Source: Nocardioides perillae (GTDB lineage Bacteria > Actinomycetota > Actinomycetes > Propionibacteriales > Nocardioidaceae). Taken from it: DNA of 64,000 nt. Below, in pieces: positions 8,059-17,539 of the stretch (positions within the stretch are counted from its first letter, which is position 1; each line of letters starts with the position of its first letter). The notes beneath the pieces were generated by a model that saw nothing but the letters and a program-made list of their open reading frames with translations, was not told the DNA's origin and did not search any database. A program made the position numbers and the translations under genes. The stretch spans positions 2,108,001 to 2,172,000 of the forward strand of contig NZ_JACCAC010000001.1 in the NCBI RefSeq assembly GCF_013409425.1, read 5' to 3'.

Positions 8059-9072
8059 CTACGCGGTCGTGGCCGCGCCGCCGACCACGGCCTCGACGCG
8101 GTCGGCGACGCCGGAGCGGCCGCCGTCGAGGGTGACGTCCTCGCCGCGGGCGGCCATCGCCTGGGTGTAGAGCCGGCCGGCGCGGTAGGACGAGCGCACG
8201 AGCGGGCCCGAGAGCACCCCGGAGAAGCCGATCTGGTCGGCCTCGTCCTTCAGTTCGACGAACTCCTCGGGCTTCACCCACCGCTCGACGGGGTGGTGGC
8301 GCACCGAGGGCCGGAGGTACTGCGTGATGGTGATCAGCTCGCAGCCGGCCTCGTGGAGGTCGCGCAGCGCCTGGCTGACCTCCTCGCGGGTCTCGCCCAT
8401 GCCGAGGATGAGGTTGGACTTCGTCACCAGGCCGAAGTCGCGGGCCTGCGTGATCACGTCGAGCGAGCGCTCGTAGCGGAAGGCGGGGCGGATGCGCTTG
8501 AAGATCCGCGGCACGGTCTCGACGTTGTGGGCGAGCACCTCGGGGCGCGACTCGAAGACCTCGCCCAGCAGGTCGGGCTTGCCGTTGAAGTCGGGGATGA
8601 GGTTCTCGACGCCGGTGCCGGGGTTGAGCTCGTGGATCGCGCGCACGGTCTCGGCGTAGAGCCAGGCGCCGCCGTCCTCGAGGTCGTCGCGGGCGACGCC
8701 GGTGATGGTGGCGTAGCGCAGCCCCATCTGCTGCACCGACTCGGCCACGCGACGCGGCTCGTCGCGGTCGAGGGCCTGCGGCTTGCCGGTGTCGATCTGG
8801 CAGAAGTCGCAGCGGCGGGTGCACTGGTCACCACCGATGAGGAAGGTCGCCTCGCGGTCCTCCCAGCACTCGAAGATGTTGGGGCAGCCGGCTTCCTGGC
8901 AGACCGTGTGGAGTCCCTCGGACTTCACCAGGCCCTGGAGGTGCTTGTACTCGGGGCCCATCTTGGCCCGGGTCTTGATCCACTCCGGCTTGCGCTCGAT
9001 CGGGGTCTCCGCGTTGCGCACCTCGAGCCGGAGGAGGCGACGACCGTCAGGGGTCACGTTGGTGGCGCTCAC
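8059..9072 (-). CDS. lipA: Lipoyl synthase
   Basis: This 337-residue radical-SAM enzyme inserts two sulfurs into protein-bound octanoyl groups to make lipoyl cofactors. Both cluster motifs are intact: Cys58/63/69 ([12 protein letters not shown], the auxiliary cluster that gives sulfur) and Cys84/88/91 (CTRRCDFC, the SAM cluster). The C-terminal [16 protein letters not shown] is typical. I start at GTG 9072 rather than an upstream in-frame start, because a -10-like TACAGT (9085-9080) lies seven bases before it, consistent with a leaderless message. It works with LipB, encoded 2 kb upstream, on E2 proteins such as SucB. Confidence 0.97.
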   Translation of the reverse strand: MSATNVTPDGRRLLRLEVRNAETPIERKPEWIKTRAKMGPEYKHLQGLVKSEGLHTVCQEAGCPNIFECWEDREATFLIGGDQCTRRCDFCQIDTGKPQALDRDEPRRVAESVQQMGLRYATITGVARDDLEDGGAWLYAETVRAIHELNPGTGVENLIPDFNGKPDLLGEVFESRPEVLAHNVETVPRIFKRIRPAFRYERSLDVITQARDFGLVTKSNLILGMGETREEVSQALRDLHEAGCELITITQYLRPSVRHHPVERWVKPEEFVELKDEADQIGFSGVLSGPLVRSSYRAGRLYTQAMAARGEDVTLDGGRSGVADRVEAVVGGAATTA

Positions 9073-9135
9073 TGTCCTCACTGTACGCCGCGGGGCGGGC
9101 GCTCCCAACGCGGTGCGGCGCCGCGACGGGCCGGC

Positions 9136-10107
9136 TCAGGCCACGTCGGCGCGGCGGAACGCGAGCAGCGACGGCAGCGCCACCAGGACCGCCAGGACGA
9201 GGAGGTAGCGCCCGCCCTCGCCAGCGGTGAGGACCTCGGGCCGACCCGCGTCGGTGAAGGTCTGGTAGCCGTCGGCGAGCACCGCGGCCACGCGCACGGC
9301 GGGGGTCGCGGTCAGCGCGTCGTCGCTGCCGGTGAGGGTCACGAGGACCACCGGGAGCACGGCCAGCGCGGCGAAGAGGACGCCCAGCGCGGCCACCGTG
9401 CTGCGCACGAGCAGCGTCAGGGTGCAGCTGACGACGGCAGCCGCGACGGCCACCAGCGCGGTGCGCCAGCACAGCTGCCACAGTGCGGCCTGGTCGGCGG
9501 CCGTCACCGGCAGGTCCCGGGTCGCGGCGACGAGCCGCAGCCCGCCCGCGAACACCCCGAGCAGCGTGGCGGTGGCCGCGAGCGCGCCCACCGCGGCGGC
9601 GACCACCTTGGCAGCCCACACGCGCGCCCGGCGCGGCTCGACGAGCAGCTGGTTGGTCATCGACCCGGTGCCCCAGTCGTGGCCGGCGAAGGTGGTGCCG
9701 ACGAGCAGGACGAGGCCGCAGAGCACCGTCGCGAGGGCGACCCCGTGCTCCGCCGCCACCCGCTCGAGGTCGAGCGCCGGCCGGCCGCCGAACCACTCCG
9801 GCTGCGGCAGCACGGCCTCCTCGCAGGCCTCCTGCACGACCTCGGGGTCGCTGAGGTCGACCGCGGGCAGCCCCCACCCGGCCGGGTCGGCGACGCAGTC
9901 GCGCAGGACCTGCTGGGTGCCGGGGGCGCGGGTCTCGCGCTCGACGTCGGCGGCGATCCGCTGCTGCTCCTGCGCCGACAGCGGGCGGGTGTCCCACGCC
10001 GCGACGGCGCCGATGAGCACGGTCAGCAGCAGCGCGGCGAGGAGGAGCCCCTGCACCGCCCGGCGCCAGCGCAGGCGGGTGAGCTCGACGAGCACGAGAC
10101 GGGTCAC
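9136..10107 (-). CDS. ABC-2 type transporter permease
   Basis: This 323-residue membrane protein has an N-terminal anchor helix (RLRWRRAVQGLLLAALLLTVLIGAVAAW), a roughly 130-residue extracytoplasmic region, and about five more helices in the C-terminal half. This is the layout of ABC-2 permeases of the ATPase-permease export type. The GTG start at 10107 overlaps the stop of the ATPase gene by 4 bases, so the pair form one transporter. The substrate is unknown; such pairs often export drugs, lipids or peptides. Confidence 0.8.
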   Translation of the reverse strand: MTRLVLVELTRLRWRRAVQGLLLAALLLTVLIGAVAAWDTRPLSAQEQQRIAADVERETRAPGTQQVLRDCVADPAGWGLPAVDLSDPEVVQEACEEAVLPQPEWFGGRPALDLERVAAEHGVALATVLCGLVLLVGTTFAGHDWGTGSMTNQLLVEPRRARVWAAKVVAAAVGALAATATLLGVFAGGLRLVAATRDLPVTAADQAALWQLCWRTALVAVAAAVVSCTLTLLVRSTVAALGVLFAALAVLPVVLVTLTGSDDALTATPAVRVAAVLADGYQTFTDAGRPEVLTAGEGGRYLLVLAVLVALPSLLAFRRADVA

Positions 10108-11093
10108 CGCTGCTCCTCCGTCGTGGTCCTGCCCGCTGAGCCCCCGGTCCCCGGCCGGGCCAGGGGTGCCGGGGAGCCCCCGGTGAGGCCGAGGAAGACG
10201 CTCTCGAGGTCGACCTGCTCGCGGCGCAGCCCGCGCAGCCACACCCCGCCCTCGCCGAGGGTGCGGGTCAGGGCGGCAGGGTCCGCCACGCCGTCGACCA
10301 CCACGGTGCCGGGCGGGTCGGCCGCGCGCGCGGCGTACCCGGCGGGGAGCAGCAGGCGCAGGGCCGCCTCGGGGTCGTCGACGAGGACCTCGTGGCGGCC
10401 GCCCGCGGCCTCGCTCAGCAGCTCGGCGACCGGGCCGGTCGCGACGACGCGACCGCGGTCGAGGATGGTCACGCCGGTGCAGACCTGCTGCACCTCGGCG
10501 AGCACGTGGGAGCTGACCAGGACGGTGACGCCGCGCTCGCCCAGGTCGCGGACGGTGTCGCGCACCGAGCGGATGCCCGCGGGGTCGAGGCCGTTGGTCG
10601 GCTCGTCGAGGACGAGCAGGTCGGGGTCGCGCAGCAGCGTCGCGGCGATGGCGAGCCGCTGGCGCATGCCGAGCGAGTAGCCGCGGTAGCGGTCGCGGGC
10701 GCGCTCGGTGAGCCCCACGGTCTCGACGGCCGCGTCCACCCGGGAGTCGGCGACGCCCACCGCGCGCGCGAGGAGCAGGAGGTTCTGCCGGCCGGTGAGG
10801 CCGGGGGAGAACTTCGGCGACTCCACCACGGCGCCGACGCGGTGCACGACCTGCGGCAGCCGGTCGGGCACGCGCTGGCCGAGCAGCGCCATCGTGCCGC
10901 CGGTGGGCCGGGCGAGGCCGAGCAGCATGCGCAGGGTGGTCGTCTTGCCCGACCCGTTGGGGCCGAGGAAGCCGTGCACGCCACCGCGGGGGACGGCCAG
11001 GTCGAGGCCGTCGACGGCGATCCGCGGCCCGCGGGTGGTGCGGTAGACCTTGCGCAGCCCCTGCGCCTCGACGGCCAGCTCCCCGGTGTGCAC
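10104..11093 (-). CDS. ABC transporter ATP-binding protein
   Basis: A 329-residue ATPase of the CcmA/DrrA export type. The Walker A motif is GPNGSGKTT, the ABC signature region is YSLGMRQRLAIAATLL, Walker B is LLVLDEPTNGLDP, and the switch His is in VLVSSHVLAEVQ. A C-terminal extension of about 100 residues follows, as in DrrA-like proteins. I prefer the GTG at 11093 because a G-rich ribosome site (GAGGGGGG) stands just before it; an in-frame GTG at 11108 would add five residues. It is coupled to the permease gene by a GTGA overlap. This transporter sits between lipB and lipA without an obvious tie to lipoylation. Confidence 0.87.
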   Translation of the reverse strand: MHTGELAVEAQGLRKVYRTTRGPRIAVDGLDLAVPRGGVHGFLGPNGSGKTTTLRMLLGLARPTGGTMALLGQRVPDRLPQVVHRVGAVVESPKFSPGLTGRQNLLLLARAVGVADSRVDAAVETVGLTERARDRYRGYSLGMRQRLAIAATLLRDPDLLVLDEPTNGLDPAGIRSVRDTVRDLGERGVTVLVSSHVLAEVQQVCTGVTILDRGRVVATGPVAELLSEAAGGRHEVLVDDPEAALRLLLPAGYAARAADPPGTVVVDGVADPAALTRTLGEGGVWLRGLRREQVDLESVFLGLTGGSPAPLARPGTGGSAGRTTTEEQR

Positions 11094-11191
11094 GACGTCC
11101 CCCCTCACGCGGCGGGCGAAGGGCGCCGCCGCCCGATGGTGGCAGCCGGGTCAGGGACCGTGGGCGCGGCGCGCCGGGGTGGTCGGCCGGA

Positions 11192-11917
11192 TCAGGCCCC
11201 GGGTCGCACGAGCTCGACGCGCGGGCCGCGGCCAGGCTCGGGGCGGGGGTCGTAGTCGGGGGTGCGGTCGTAGGCGTCCCAGGCCAGGAGGCGGTCGAGG
11301 TGCTTGCGCACCAGCGGCAGCACCTCGGCGACCGTCACGTCGCGGCCGAGCTCGGCCGACAGCGAGGTGACGCCGGCGTCGCTGATGCCGCAGGGCACGA
11401 ACCGGTCGTACCACCCGAGGTCGACGTCGCAGTTCAGGCTGAAGCCGTGCATGGCGACGCCCTGGCTGACCCGGATGCCGATGGCGGCGACCTTGCGCTC
11501 CGGGCCGCGGTCGTCGGCGCGCAGCCAGACCCCGCTGCGGCCCGGCACCCGCGCGGTGGTGACCCCGAGGTCGCGGCACACCCCGATCAGCGCCTCCTCG
11601 AGGCGTCGCACGTAGTCGACGACGTAGACGTGCTCGGGCAGCCGCACCAGGGGGTAGCCGACGAGCTGGCCGGGGCCGTGGAAGGTGATCTTGCCGCCGC
11701 GGTCGACGTCGACCACCGCGGCGCCGCCGCTGTCGAGGGGCTTCTCCTCGGGGGTGGTGCGCTTGCCGCACGTGAAGACCGGCGGGTGCTCGAGCAGCAG
11801 CACCCGGTCGGGGCCGCCCGCGACGACCTCGGCGTGCAGCCGGCGCTGCAGCTCCCACGCGTCGAGGTAGTCGACCGCGTCGTCGCCGGTGCGGGGCGGG
11901 AGGTAGGTCAGGGCCAC
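11192..11917 (-). CDS. lipB: Octanoyl-[acyl carrier protein]:protein N-octanoyltransferase
   Basis: This 241-residue enzyme moves octanoate from acyl carrier protein to the lipoyl-domain lysine, the first step of lipoate synthesis. Seen are [17 protein letters not shown], the substrate-binding [18 protein letters not shown] stretch, the catalytic lysine region ERKVAAIGI, and the catalytic Cys in [13 protein letters not shown]. The GTG at 11917 was chosen because a -10-like TACGCT (11929-11924) precedes it by six bases and the family homology begins there; the longer upstream frame is not LipB-like. It shares the neighbourhood with lipA, sucB and lpdA. Confidence 0.96.
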   Translation of the reverse strand: MALTYLPPRTGDDAVDYLDAWELQRRLHAEVVAGGPDRVLLLEHPPVFTCGKRTTPEEKPLDSGGAAVVDVDRGGKITFHGPGQLVGYPLVRLPEHVYVVDYVRRLEEALIGVCRDLGVTTARVPGRSGVWLRADDRGPERKVAAIGIRVSQGVAMHGFSLNCDVDLGWYDRFVPCGISDAGVTSLSAELGRDVTVAEVLPLVRKHLDRLLAWDAYDRTPDYDPRPEPGRGPRVELVRPGA

Positions 11918-11990
11918 CGTCCGAGCGTACGCCGCGGGGCCTGTGGAGGAGCACCGGCACCGGGCCGTCGACTCGGGCAGGCTGGGCGGG

Positions 11991-12572
11991 GTGAGGAACC
12001 CCGTGCTCGTCCCGGCCGTCGTCGCCACCGCGCTGCTCGTGGCGCTCGCGGTCGCGGCCGTCGTCGTGACCAGCCGCCCGGTCGAGGGCGGCGCGGCGCC
12101 GCTGGCCGTGCGGGCGGCGGGGACGCCCGCCGCCCCGGCCGCCGCCCCCGCCCCGCGGGGCGCCGGGCGCGCGCGGCCCCTGTCGCCCGGTGACCTGCTG
12201 CGGGCGTGGGACGCCCGACGCGGCCGCGCGTGGGCAGCCGGCGACCTCCCCGCGCTGCGCGCGCTCTACACCGCGGGCTCGGCCACCGCAGCCGCCGACC
12301 TGCGGATGCTGCGGGCCTGGCGGGCGCGAGGGCTGCGGGTCACCGGGTTGCGACCCGAGGTGCTCGAGGTGTCGGTGCTCCACCGCGGCCCGGGCCGGCT
12401 CGTGCTGCGCGTGACCGACCGCTGGCCCCGCGCCGTGGCCGCGGGCCGCGGGACCCGGCGACTGCTGCCGGCCGCCCCGGTCGCGACCCGGCGCGTGGAG
12501 CTGCACCGGAGCACGGCGGGCGGCAGTGACGCCTCGCGCTGGCAGGTGGTGGAGGTGCGCCCCGCCGGGTGA
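11991..12572 (+). CDS. Secreted or anchored hypothetical protein
   Basis: A 193-residue protein I cannot assign to a named family. It begins with a hydrophobic segment ([21 protein letters not shown]), suitable as an uncleaved signal anchor, then an Ala/Pro-rich linker, then a compact domain (about residues 65-193) that starts with a helix-rich stretch ([21 protein letters not shown]) and continues with strands ([21 protein letters not shown]). That fold pattern recalls NTF2/SnoaL-like domains, but this is only a guess. The GTG at 11991 follows a CAGGCT -10-like box by seven bases. It is divergent from lipB and ends 6 bases from the convergent epimerase gene. Confidence 0.6.
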   Translation: MRNPVLVPAVVATALLVALAVAAVVVTSRPVEGGAAPLAVRAAGTPAAPAAAPAPRGAGRARPLSPGDLLRAWDARRGRAWAAGDLPALRALYTAGSATAAADLRMLRAWRARGLRVTGLRPEVLEVSVLHRGPGRLVLRVTDRWPRAVAAGRGTRRLLPAAPVATRRVELHRSTAGGSDASRWQVVEVRPAG

Positions 12573-12578
12573 GCCGGG

Positions 12579-13466
12579 TCAGGCGAGGCCCGCCGCAACC
12601 ACGTCGCGCACGTCGCGGTCGCGGAAGGCGTAGCCGTCGCGCACCAGCACCTGCGGTCGCGCGTTGACCGACCCGAGCACCTCCGGCGCGAGCGCTCCTG
12701 CGGCGACCCGCAGCAGCGGTGAGGGCACCGGCAGCACCGCGGGCCGGCGTACGGCGCTGGCGAGGGCCGCGGTGAACTCGCGGTTGGTCGGGGTGTCGGG
12801 GCAGCACAGGTTGACCGGTCCTGCGACGTCGGAGTCGACGAGGTGGGTCACCGCGCCCACCCAGTCGCGCAGGGAGATCACCGGGAAGTACTGGTGGCCG
12901 CCGCCCAGGCGGCCGCCGAGGCCGAGGGAGAACAGCAGCCGCAGCTGCTTGAGCGGCGCGGCCCGGCGGTCGAGCACGGGTGCGGTGCGCAGCACGACGA
13001 CGCGCGCGCCGGCCTGCGCGGCGGGCTCGGTCGCGGCCTGCCACTCGCGGGTGACGTCGGTGAGGAGCGCGTCGCCGTGGGAGCGGGCGTCCTCGGTGAG
13101 CACCTCGTCGCCGTGGTCGCCGTAGAAGGAGATGCCGTTGCCGGCCAGGAAGGCCGGGGGCGTGTCCGCCGCGGCCACCGTCTCGGCCAGGAGCCGGGTC
13201 GTGGTCACCCGGCTCTCGCGCAGCTCGCGGCGCCAGCGCGGCGAGTGCGGGTTGCCGGCCGTCGGCGAGCCCGCGAGGTTGACCACCACGTCGGCGGTGC
13301 GCACCAGGGTGCGGTCGAGCGTGCCGGCGTAGGGGTCCCACGTCGACTCGCCGCCGCCCTGGGCCGGGCGGCGCACGAGGCGGATGACCTCGTGGCCGCG
13401 CCGGCCCAGCTCGTCGACCAGGTGGCTGCCCAGGAAGCCGGACGCGCCGGCGACGACGACCTTCAC
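12579..13466 (-). CDS. TIGR01777-type NAD(P)-dependent epimerase
   Basis: A 295-residue short-chain-dehydrogenase-fold protein of the TIGR01777 (YfcH, SDR39U1) family. The cofactor loop is GASGFLGSHLVDEL; further family motifs are VVNLAGSPTAG, RVTTTRLL, the NGISFYGDHG stretch with the family Tyr-Gly, SLGLGGRLGGGHQYFPVISLRDW, and a C-terminal DUF1731-like LLRVAAGALAPEVLGSVNARPQVL. No reaction is established for this family. It starts 10 bases after the sucB stop and is probably cotranscribed with it. Confidence 0.9.
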   Translation of the reverse strand: MKVVVAGASGFLGSHLVDELGRRGHEVIRLVRRPAQGGGESTWDPYAGTLDRTLVRTADVVVNLAGSPTAGNPHSPRWRRELRESRVTTTRLLAETVAAADTPPAFLAGNGISFYGDHGDEVLTEDARSHGDALLTDVTREWQAATEPAAQAGARVVVLRTAPVLDRRAAPLKQLRLLFSLGLGGRLGGGHQYFPVISLRDWVGAVTHLVDSDVAGPVNLCCPDTPTNREFTAALASAVRRPAVLPVPSPLLRVAAGALAPEVLGSVNARPQVLVRDGYAFRDRDVRDVVAAGLA

Positions 13467-13476
13467 GGGGGTGTCC

Positions 13477-15504
13477 TCAGACCTCGAACTGCCCGGACTC
13501 CAGGCGCTGCTTCACGTCCTGGAGGAAGCGGCCCGCGTCGGCACCGTCGACCAGGCGGTGGTCGTAGGTCAGCGCGAGGTAGACCATGTGGCGCACCGCG
13601 ATCGTCTCGCCGAGGTTGGGGTCGTCGATCACGACGGGCCGCTTGACCACGGCACCGGGGCCGAGGATCGCGACCTGCGGCTTGTTGATGATCGGGGTGT
13701 CCCACAGCGCGCCGACGCTGCCGAGGTTGGTGATGGTGAAGGTGCCGCCCGACAGCTCGTCGGGGCCGATCTTGTTGGTGCGGGTGCGCTCGGCGACGTC
13801 GGCGATCTTCTTCGCCAGGCCGGCGATCGTGAGGTCACCCGCGTCCTTCACCACCGGGGTCAGCAGACCCTTCTCGGTGTCGACCGCGAAGGCGACGTTC
13901 TCGCGGTCGTAGTAGGTGATCTCGCCCGCGTCGGTGTCGATCGTCGCGTTGAGCTTGGGGTGCTGCTTGAGCGCGTCGACGGCCGCCTTGGCGAAGAACG
14001 GCAGGTAGGAGAGCTTGACGCCCTCGCGCTGCAGGAACTCCGCCTTCTTCGTGTCGCGCAGGCGCGCGACGTTGGTGACGTCGACCTCGACGACCTGCGT
14101 CAGCTGCGCGGAGGTCTGCAGCGAGTCGGTCATCCGCTCGGCGATGATCTTGCGGAGGCGGCTGATCTTCTCGGTGGTGCCCCGCAGCGGCGACGGCGTC
14201 GACGACTGCGCCGCGCCGCTCGCGCCCGACGAGGCGGGCGCGGAGGCGGCGGGAGCGCCCGAGGCGGCGGGGGCGGCCGGTGCGCTCGCGGCCTGCTTGG
14301 CGGCGGCCGCGGCGTCGAGGACGTCCTGCTTGCGGATGCGGCCGCCGACGCCGGAGCCGGTGAGCCCTGCCAGGTCGACCCCGTGCTGCTGCGCGAGCTT
14401 GCGCACCAGGGGGGTGACGTAGCCGGCCTCGTCGCCGCTGGCCTGGCGGGGCTGGCCCGACTGGCCGGAGGGGGCCTCGCCCTGGCGCGGCTGCTGCTCC
14501 TGCCCGGGCGCGACCTGCTGGGCCGGACCGTCCGCGTCGCCGGCCTGGTCGCGCTGCTCGGACTGGCGCGGGGTCTCCGCCGACGGGGCCTCGGAGGCCT
14601 GCGGGGCCGGCTCGTCGGCGGGCTCGGACGGCTGCTCCTGGGAGGCGGGCTGCTGGGCCTCGGTCGGCTGCTCGGGCTGCTGGGGCTCCTCGGCCTGCTG
14701 CGGGGCGGCGTCCTGCGAGCCACCCCCGGACGGCTGGCCGGAGCCGATGACCGCGAGCTCGGCGCCGACCTCGACGGTCTCGTCCTCCTCGGCCTTGATC
14801 TCCAGGAGGGTGCCGGCGACGGGGGAGGGGATCTCGGTGTCGACCTTGTCGGTGGAGACCTCGAGCAGCGGCTCGTCGACGGCGACCTCGTCGCCCACCT
14901 GCTTGAGCCAGCGGGTGACGGTGCCCTCGGTGACGGACTCGCCCAGCGCGGGCAGCGTCACCGCGGTGCCGGAACCGCCGGACCCGCCCGAGCCGCCGGT
15001 GCCGCTGCCGCCGGACTGCTGGTCGCCGCCGGCGGGGGAGTCGGGCTTGGCGGACTCCGGGGTCTCGTCGCCGGGCGGCAGGTCGCCGGTCTGCTCGGCG
15101 ATCTGCTGCTCCTGCTCGGCCTTCTTCTCGGCCTCGCCCTCGTCGCGGGGCTGGGCCTCGGGGGTGGCGGTGTCGTGCTCGCCACCCTCGTCGCCGCCCT
15201 GGTCGCCGCCCTGGTCGCCGCCCTGGTCGCCGCCCTGGTCGCCGCCCTGGTCCGCGCCGGCCTCGTCGGACTCGCCGACCAGCGCGAGGACCGCGCCGAC
15301 CTCGACGGTGTCGTCCTCGTCGGCCTTGATCTCGAGCAGGGTGCCGGCGACGGGGGAGGGGATCTCGGTGTCGACCTTGTCAGTGGAGACCTCGAGCAGC
15401 GGCTCGTCGACCGCGACGGTGTCGCCCACCTGCTTCAGCCAACGGGTGACGGTGCCCTCGGTGACGGACTCTCCGAGGGCGGGGAGGGTGACTTCGGTGG
15501 CCAT
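13477..15504 (-). CDS. sucB: 2-oxoglutarate dehydrogenase E2, dihydrolipoamide succinyltransferase
   Basis: A 675-residue acyltransferase of a 2-oxoacid dehydrogenase complex. It has two lipoyl domains: residues 1-76, with the lipoylated Lys43 in STDKVDTE, and a near copy about 177 residues later. A Gly/Asp/Gln-rich linker lies between them. A peripheral subunit-binding domain follows ([20 protein letters not shown]), then the catalytic domain with the HxxxD site (His649, Asp653 in [10 protein letters not shown]). The linker is built on five exact 12-bp repeats encoding GDQG. Start is the ATG before the first lipoyl domain. lpdA (E3) lies 44 bases upstream in the same direction. The closest alternative is E2 of pyruvate dehydrogenase. 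Confidence 0.93.
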   Translation of the reverse strand: MATEVTLPALGESVTEGTVTRWLKQVGDTVAVDEPLLEVSTDKVDTEIPSPVAGTLLEIKADEDDTVEVGAVLALVGESDEAGADQGGDQGGDQGGDQGGDQGGDEGGEHDTATPEAQPRDEGEAEKKAEQEQQIAEQTGDLPPGDETPESAKPDSPAGGDQQSGGSGTGGSGGSGGSGTAVTLPALGESVTEGTVTRWLKQVGDEVAVDEPLLEVSTDKVDTEIPSPVAGTLLEIKAEEDETVEVGAELAVIGSGQPSGGGSQDAAPQQAEEPQQPEQPTEAQQPASQEQPSEPADEPAPQASEAPSAETPRQSEQRDQAGDADGPAQQVAPGQEQQPRQGEAPSGQSGQPRQASGDEAGYVTPLVRKLAQQHGVDLAGLTGSGVGGRIRKQDVLDAAAAAKQAASAPAAPAASGAPAASAPASSGASGAAQSSTPSPLRGTTEKISRLRKIIAERMTDSLQTSAQLTQVVEVDVTNVARLRDTKKAEFLQREGVKLSYLPFFAKAAVDALKQHPKLNATIDTDAGEITYYDRENVAFAVDTEKGLLTPVVKDAGDLTIAGLAKKIADVAERTRTNKIGPDELSGGTFTITNLGSVGALWDTPIINKPQVAILGPGAVVKRPVVIDDPNLGETIAVRHMVYLALTYDHRLVDGADAGRFLQDVKQRLESGQFEV
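14762..15487 (-). repeat. Near-identical direct repeats encoding two lipoyl domains
   Basis: About 195 bases at 15293-15487 recur at 14762-14956, offset by 531 bases (177 codons). By eye they match at roughly nine bases in ten, including third codon positions. The identity at DNA level suggests recent duplication or continuing gene conversion between the two lipoyl-domain segments of sucB. Confidence 0.85.
15191..15250 (-). repeat. 12-bp minisatellite in the sucB linker
   Basis: Five head-to-tail copies of TCGCCGCCCTGG (plus strand) encode a GDQG repeat between the two lipoyl domains. The unit is a multiple of three, so copy-number change would alter linker length without shifting frame. Confidence 0.92.
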
Positions 15505-15548
15505 GGTGTTCCTTCGCTTCGCGTGCGGGTGGGCTGGGTCGGACCGGG

Positions 15549-16958
15549 TCAGGCGTGGGCGTGCAGCGGCTTGCCGGCGAGGGCCATGTGGGCCTCGCCG
15601 AGCGCCTCGTTCTGGGTGGGGTGGGCGTGCAGCAGCGGGGCGACGTCCTCGGCGTGGGCCTCCCAGCCGTAGATCAGCTGTGCCTCGCCGACGAGCTCGC
15701 CGACGCGGTCGCCGACCATGTGGACGCCGACGACGGGGCCGTCGACCTGGCGCACCAGCTTGACGAAGCCCTGGGTCTGCAGGATCTGGCTCTTGCCGTT
15801 GCCGCCGAGGTCGTAGGTGACGCTCTCGACGGCGTCCTCCCCGTGCAGGGCCTTCGCGGCCGCCTCGTCGAGGCCGACCGAGGCGACCTCGGGGTGGGAG
15901 TAGGTGACGCGGGGGATCGCGGTCTCGTCGACCGGCTGCGGCGCGAGACCGGCGATCTCCTCGGCGACGAAGATGCCCTGCGCGAAGCCGCGGTGCGCCA
16001 GCTGCAGCCCCGGCACGATGTCGCCCACCGCCCAGACGCCCTCGACGCCGGTGCGGCAGCGGTCGTCGGCCAGGACGAAGCCGCGCTCGGTGGCGACGCC
16101 GACCTCCTCGAGGCCGAGGCCCTCGGTGACCGGACCGCGGCCGACGGCGACGAGCAGCAGGTCGGCCTCGAGCACGTCGCCGCCCTCGACGGTCACGGCG
16201 ACGCCGGTCTCGGTCGGCTTGACCGACTGGAACGGGGTGCCGGTGCGGAAGGTGATGCCGCGCTTGCGGAAGGCGCGCTGCAGCGCGGCGGAGCAGGCCT
16301 CGTCCTCGGCCGCGACCAGGCGGGGCAGGGCCTCGACGATCGTGACCTCGGTGCCGAAGGATCGCCAGACGCTCGCGAACTCGCACCCGATGACGCCACC
16401 GCCGAGCACGATCGCCGAGGACGGCACCCGGTCGAGGCGCAGGGCGTGCTCCGAGGTGAGCACCCGCTCGCCGTCGACCTCGAGGCCCGGCAGCGAGCGG
16501 GAGCGCGAGCCGGTGGCGAGCACGACGTGGCGCCCGCGCAGCACGGCCTCGCCGCCGGCGGTGAGCGCGACGGTGACCTCGCGCGCGGCGCTCAGGCGGC
16601 CGGAGCCCTCGACGACGGTGATGCCGCGGCTCTTCACCAACCCGGTGAGCCCCTTGAAGAGGCGGGCCACGACGCCGTCCTTGTAGGCGTTGACGCCGGC
16701 CATGTCGACCCCGTCGAGGGTGGCCTGCACGCCGAAGCGCGAGGCGTCGCGCGCGGCGTCGGCGACCTCGGCGGCGTGCAGCAGCGCCTTGGTCGGGATG
16801 CAGCCCACGTGGAGGCAGGTGCCGCCGACGCGGTCCTTCTCGACGAGCGCGACGCGCAGCCCGAGCTGGGCGGCCCGCAGCGCGCAGGCGTAGCCGCCTG
16901 AGCCGGCCCCCAGCACCACCACGTCGAAGTCCTGGTCGAGCTGTCCTCCGTCGGCCAC
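15549..16958 (-). CDS. lpdA: Dihydrolipoyl dehydrogenase (E3)
   Basis: This 469-residue FAD-dependent disulfide oxidoreductase reoxidises dihydrolipoyl groups with NAD+. The FAD-binding [17 protein letters not shown] motif lies at residues 17-33, the redox-active pair is Cys48/Cys53 in [16 protein letters not shown], the NAD loop is [15 protein letters not shown], and [16 protein letters not shown] closes the FAD site. The C-terminal interface has [10 protein letters not shown] with the catalytic His-Glu pair. The GTG start at 16958 is preceded by GAGAGGAC; the much longer upstream frame is not homologous. The sucB gene follows after 44 bases. Confidence 0.96.
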   Translation of the reverse strand: MADGGQLDQDFDVVVLGAGSGGYACALRAAQLGLRVALVEKDRVGGTCLHVGCIPTKALLHAAEVADAARDASRFGVQATLDGVDMAGVNAYKDGVVARLFKGLTGLVKSRGITVVEGSGRLSAAREVTVALTAGGEAVLRGRHVVLATGSRSRSLPGLEVDGERVLTSEHALRLDRVPSSAIVLGGGVIGCEFASVWRSFGTEVTIVEALPRLVAAEDEACSAALQRAFRKRGITFRTGTPFQSVKPTETGVAVTVEGGDVLEADLLLVAVGRGPVTEGLGLEEVGVATERGFVLADDRCRTGVEGVWAVGDIVPGLQLAHRGFAQGIFVAEEIAGLAPQPVDETAIPRVTYSHPEVASVGLDEAAAKALHGEDAVESVTYDLGGNGKSQILQTQGFVKLVRQVDGPVVGVHMVGDRVGELVGEAQLIYGWEAHAEDVAPLLHAHPTQNEALGEAHMALAGKPLHAHA

Positions 16959-17126
16959 GCGCGTCCTCTCGTCTCGCCGCCTGGTGGGCGGGTCCGGTGA
17001 CCGGGCCATCCTCGCACCCCGGTGGGGGTCCGTCGCACCCGGTCGGGCGCCATCCTGCCAGTCCTCCAGGTGACCCGCCGGTAGCCGTGTCGGGCCTCCG
17101 GTCGCGGCGCCAGGCACACTGGTGCC

Positions 17127-17519
17127 ATGGGTCTCTTCGATCGACTGCGGCCGGGCCGGGGCTCGGGGCGCACCCGCATGCGCCGACCGGGCCGCGACGC
17201 CGCGCGCACCGGGTCGACGACCGTGCGGGCCTCCGACCGTGCCGACGAGCAGCACCTGCTCGACTTCGTCCGCGGACGACGCGGCGTCGAGGGCTTCGTC
17301 GAGCCGCGCACGGCAGTCAGCGACGTGACGCTGCTGCTCGTGGCCCACGACGGCGAGTGGACCCGGCGTCGGGTGCCGTCGGTGGCGTGGGCGCACCGCT
17401 TCTGCAACGACCAGCAGGTGCCGTCCTACGACGCGGCGGTCGTCGGCGTGCCGCAGCGCATGCGCGAGTGGAACGCCCGCCAGCGCCACGCCCGGCGCGA
17501 GGCCGGCCCGCAGGCCTGA
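17127..17519 (+). CDS. Conserved actinobacterial protein of unknown function
   Basis: A 130-residue protein I do not recognise as a named family, though small proteins of this type lie beside pepA and lpdA in actinobacteria. The first 35 residues are Arg-rich ([22 protein letters not shown]). A globular part follows: [68 protein letters not shown]. No signal peptide or membrane helix is visible. The ATG at 17127 has a -10-like CACACT (17115-17120) six bases upstream. It converges on pepA, with 20 bases between stop codons. Confidence 0.7.
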   Translation: MGLFDRLRPGRGSGRTRMRRPGRDAARTGSTTVRASDRADEQHLLDFVRGRRGVEGFVEPRTAVSDVTLLLVAHDGEWTRRRVPSVAWAHRFCNDQQVPSYDAAVVGVPQRMREWNARQRHARREAGPQA

Positions 17520-17539
17520 CCCCTGGCGTACGCCGGGCC

